Shown here: positions 45,782 to 45,946 of the stretch, piece after piece
How the letters are laid out: each line of letters starts with the position of its first letter
Numbering within the stretch: the stretch's first letter is position 1
DNA from: Acidobacteriota bacterium
GTDB taxonomy: Bacteria > Acidobacteriota > Terriglobia > Acidiferrales > UBA7541
Direction of reading: 5' to 3'
Length of the DNA: 45,946 nt
Assembly (NCBI GenBank): GCA_023481105.1
Contig: JAMCWK010000146.1
Coordinates: forward strand, 4,751-50,696
Program-made: the position numbers and the translations under genes
Notes under the pieces: model-generated
The model's input: the letters and a program-made list of their open reading frames with translations, nothing else
Database searches by the model: none
Told to the model about the DNA's origin: nothing

Positions 45782-45946
45782 CCACGCCGCGCATTGCCTG
45801 GATTGCCCGCGACGCCGCTTCGCAGCGCGTCCTCGACCTCGCCACAAAGGTCGCCGCCACGTCCACCACTGTGCTCATCACCGGCGAAAGCGGCAGCGGC
45901 AAGGACCAGCTTGCCCGGCTCATTCACGAGACGAGTCCTCGCCGCG
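45778..45946 (+). CDS. Sigma-54-dependent activator AAA+ protein (partial, cut by right edge)
   Basis: The frame from ATG 45778 is open to the window edge, 56 codons. It reads MTTPRIAWIARDAASQRVLD and then VLITGESGSGKDQLARLIHE, whose Walker A GESGSGKD is characteristic of NtrC-type AAA+ domains. The AAA+ domain begins almost at residue 10, so no receiver or sensor domain precedes it. The ATGA overlap with rsfS makes it the next gene of the obgE operon. Class assignment rests on the Walker A region only. Confidence 0.8.
   Translation, partial: MTTPRIAWIARDAASQRVLDLATKVAATSTTVLITGESGSGKDQLARLIHETSPRR

Overview
The window is a GC-rich bacterial chromosome segment that looks like Acidobacteriota. 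This rests on an Oar-type TonB-dependent receptor with a carboxypeptidase-regulatory domain, a very large Ser/Thr kinase beside a PP2C phosphatase and an FHA cyclase, the futalosine menaquinone genes mqnA/mqnC, many exported metallopeptidase-like proteins, and dispersed GC-rich palindromes. The phylum is an inference from gene content. No rRNA, tRNA, CRISPR array, phage or insertion sequence was seen.

Layout. 1-3306 (-): a repeat-built surface lipoprotein running off the left edge. 3686-7399 (+): Oar-like receptor, ended by a strong terminator. 7585-14892: a signalling block made of a giant membrane kinase with a TonB-like C-terminus, its PP2C phosphatase, and a divergent class III cyclase with two FHA domains. 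14965-18593 (-): two exported TldD/PmbA-type proteins, one with and one without the zinc motif. 18701-23448: quinone oxidoreductase, LolA-like periplasmic protein, small helical protein, an exported peroxiredoxin-like selenoprotein (in-frame UGA at 21323), a SpoIIE phosphatase, an exported PTP-like protein and a tautomerase. 23524-24964 (+): zinc-ribbon coiled-coil protein overlapping an RNase HI fused to a DUF104-like domain. 25007-27825 (-): EF-hand-containing hydrolase-like protein, then mqnC and mqnA. 27997-33224: large exported zinc metalloprotease, FAD oxidoreductase and an Nramp-like transporter. 33313-38341 (+): dprA, topA, xerC. 38420-41092 (-): helical-repeat protein with a PilZ domain. 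41370-45946 (+): rplU, rpmA, an exported LanC-like protein, obgE, nadD, rsfS and the start of a sigma-54 activator.

How the genes work together. The kinase, PP2C and FHA cyclase form a plausible phospho-threonine circuit: kinase and phosphatase oppose each other, and FHA domains read phospho-Thr. The TldD-type pair overlaps by ATGA and resembles an active/inactive heterodimer, but with export signals. obgE-nadD-rsfS and the sigma-54 gene are chained by 4-base stop/start overlaps, so they are very probably one operon.

The strongest unusual signals are the selenocysteine peroxiredoxin with a hairpin immediately after the UGA, the kinase ending in a TonB-like domain, the exported LanC-like protein with a Cys-Cys-Gly zinc motif between two identical 41-base repeats, the RNase HI-DUF104 fusion, and the exported TldD/TldE-like pair.
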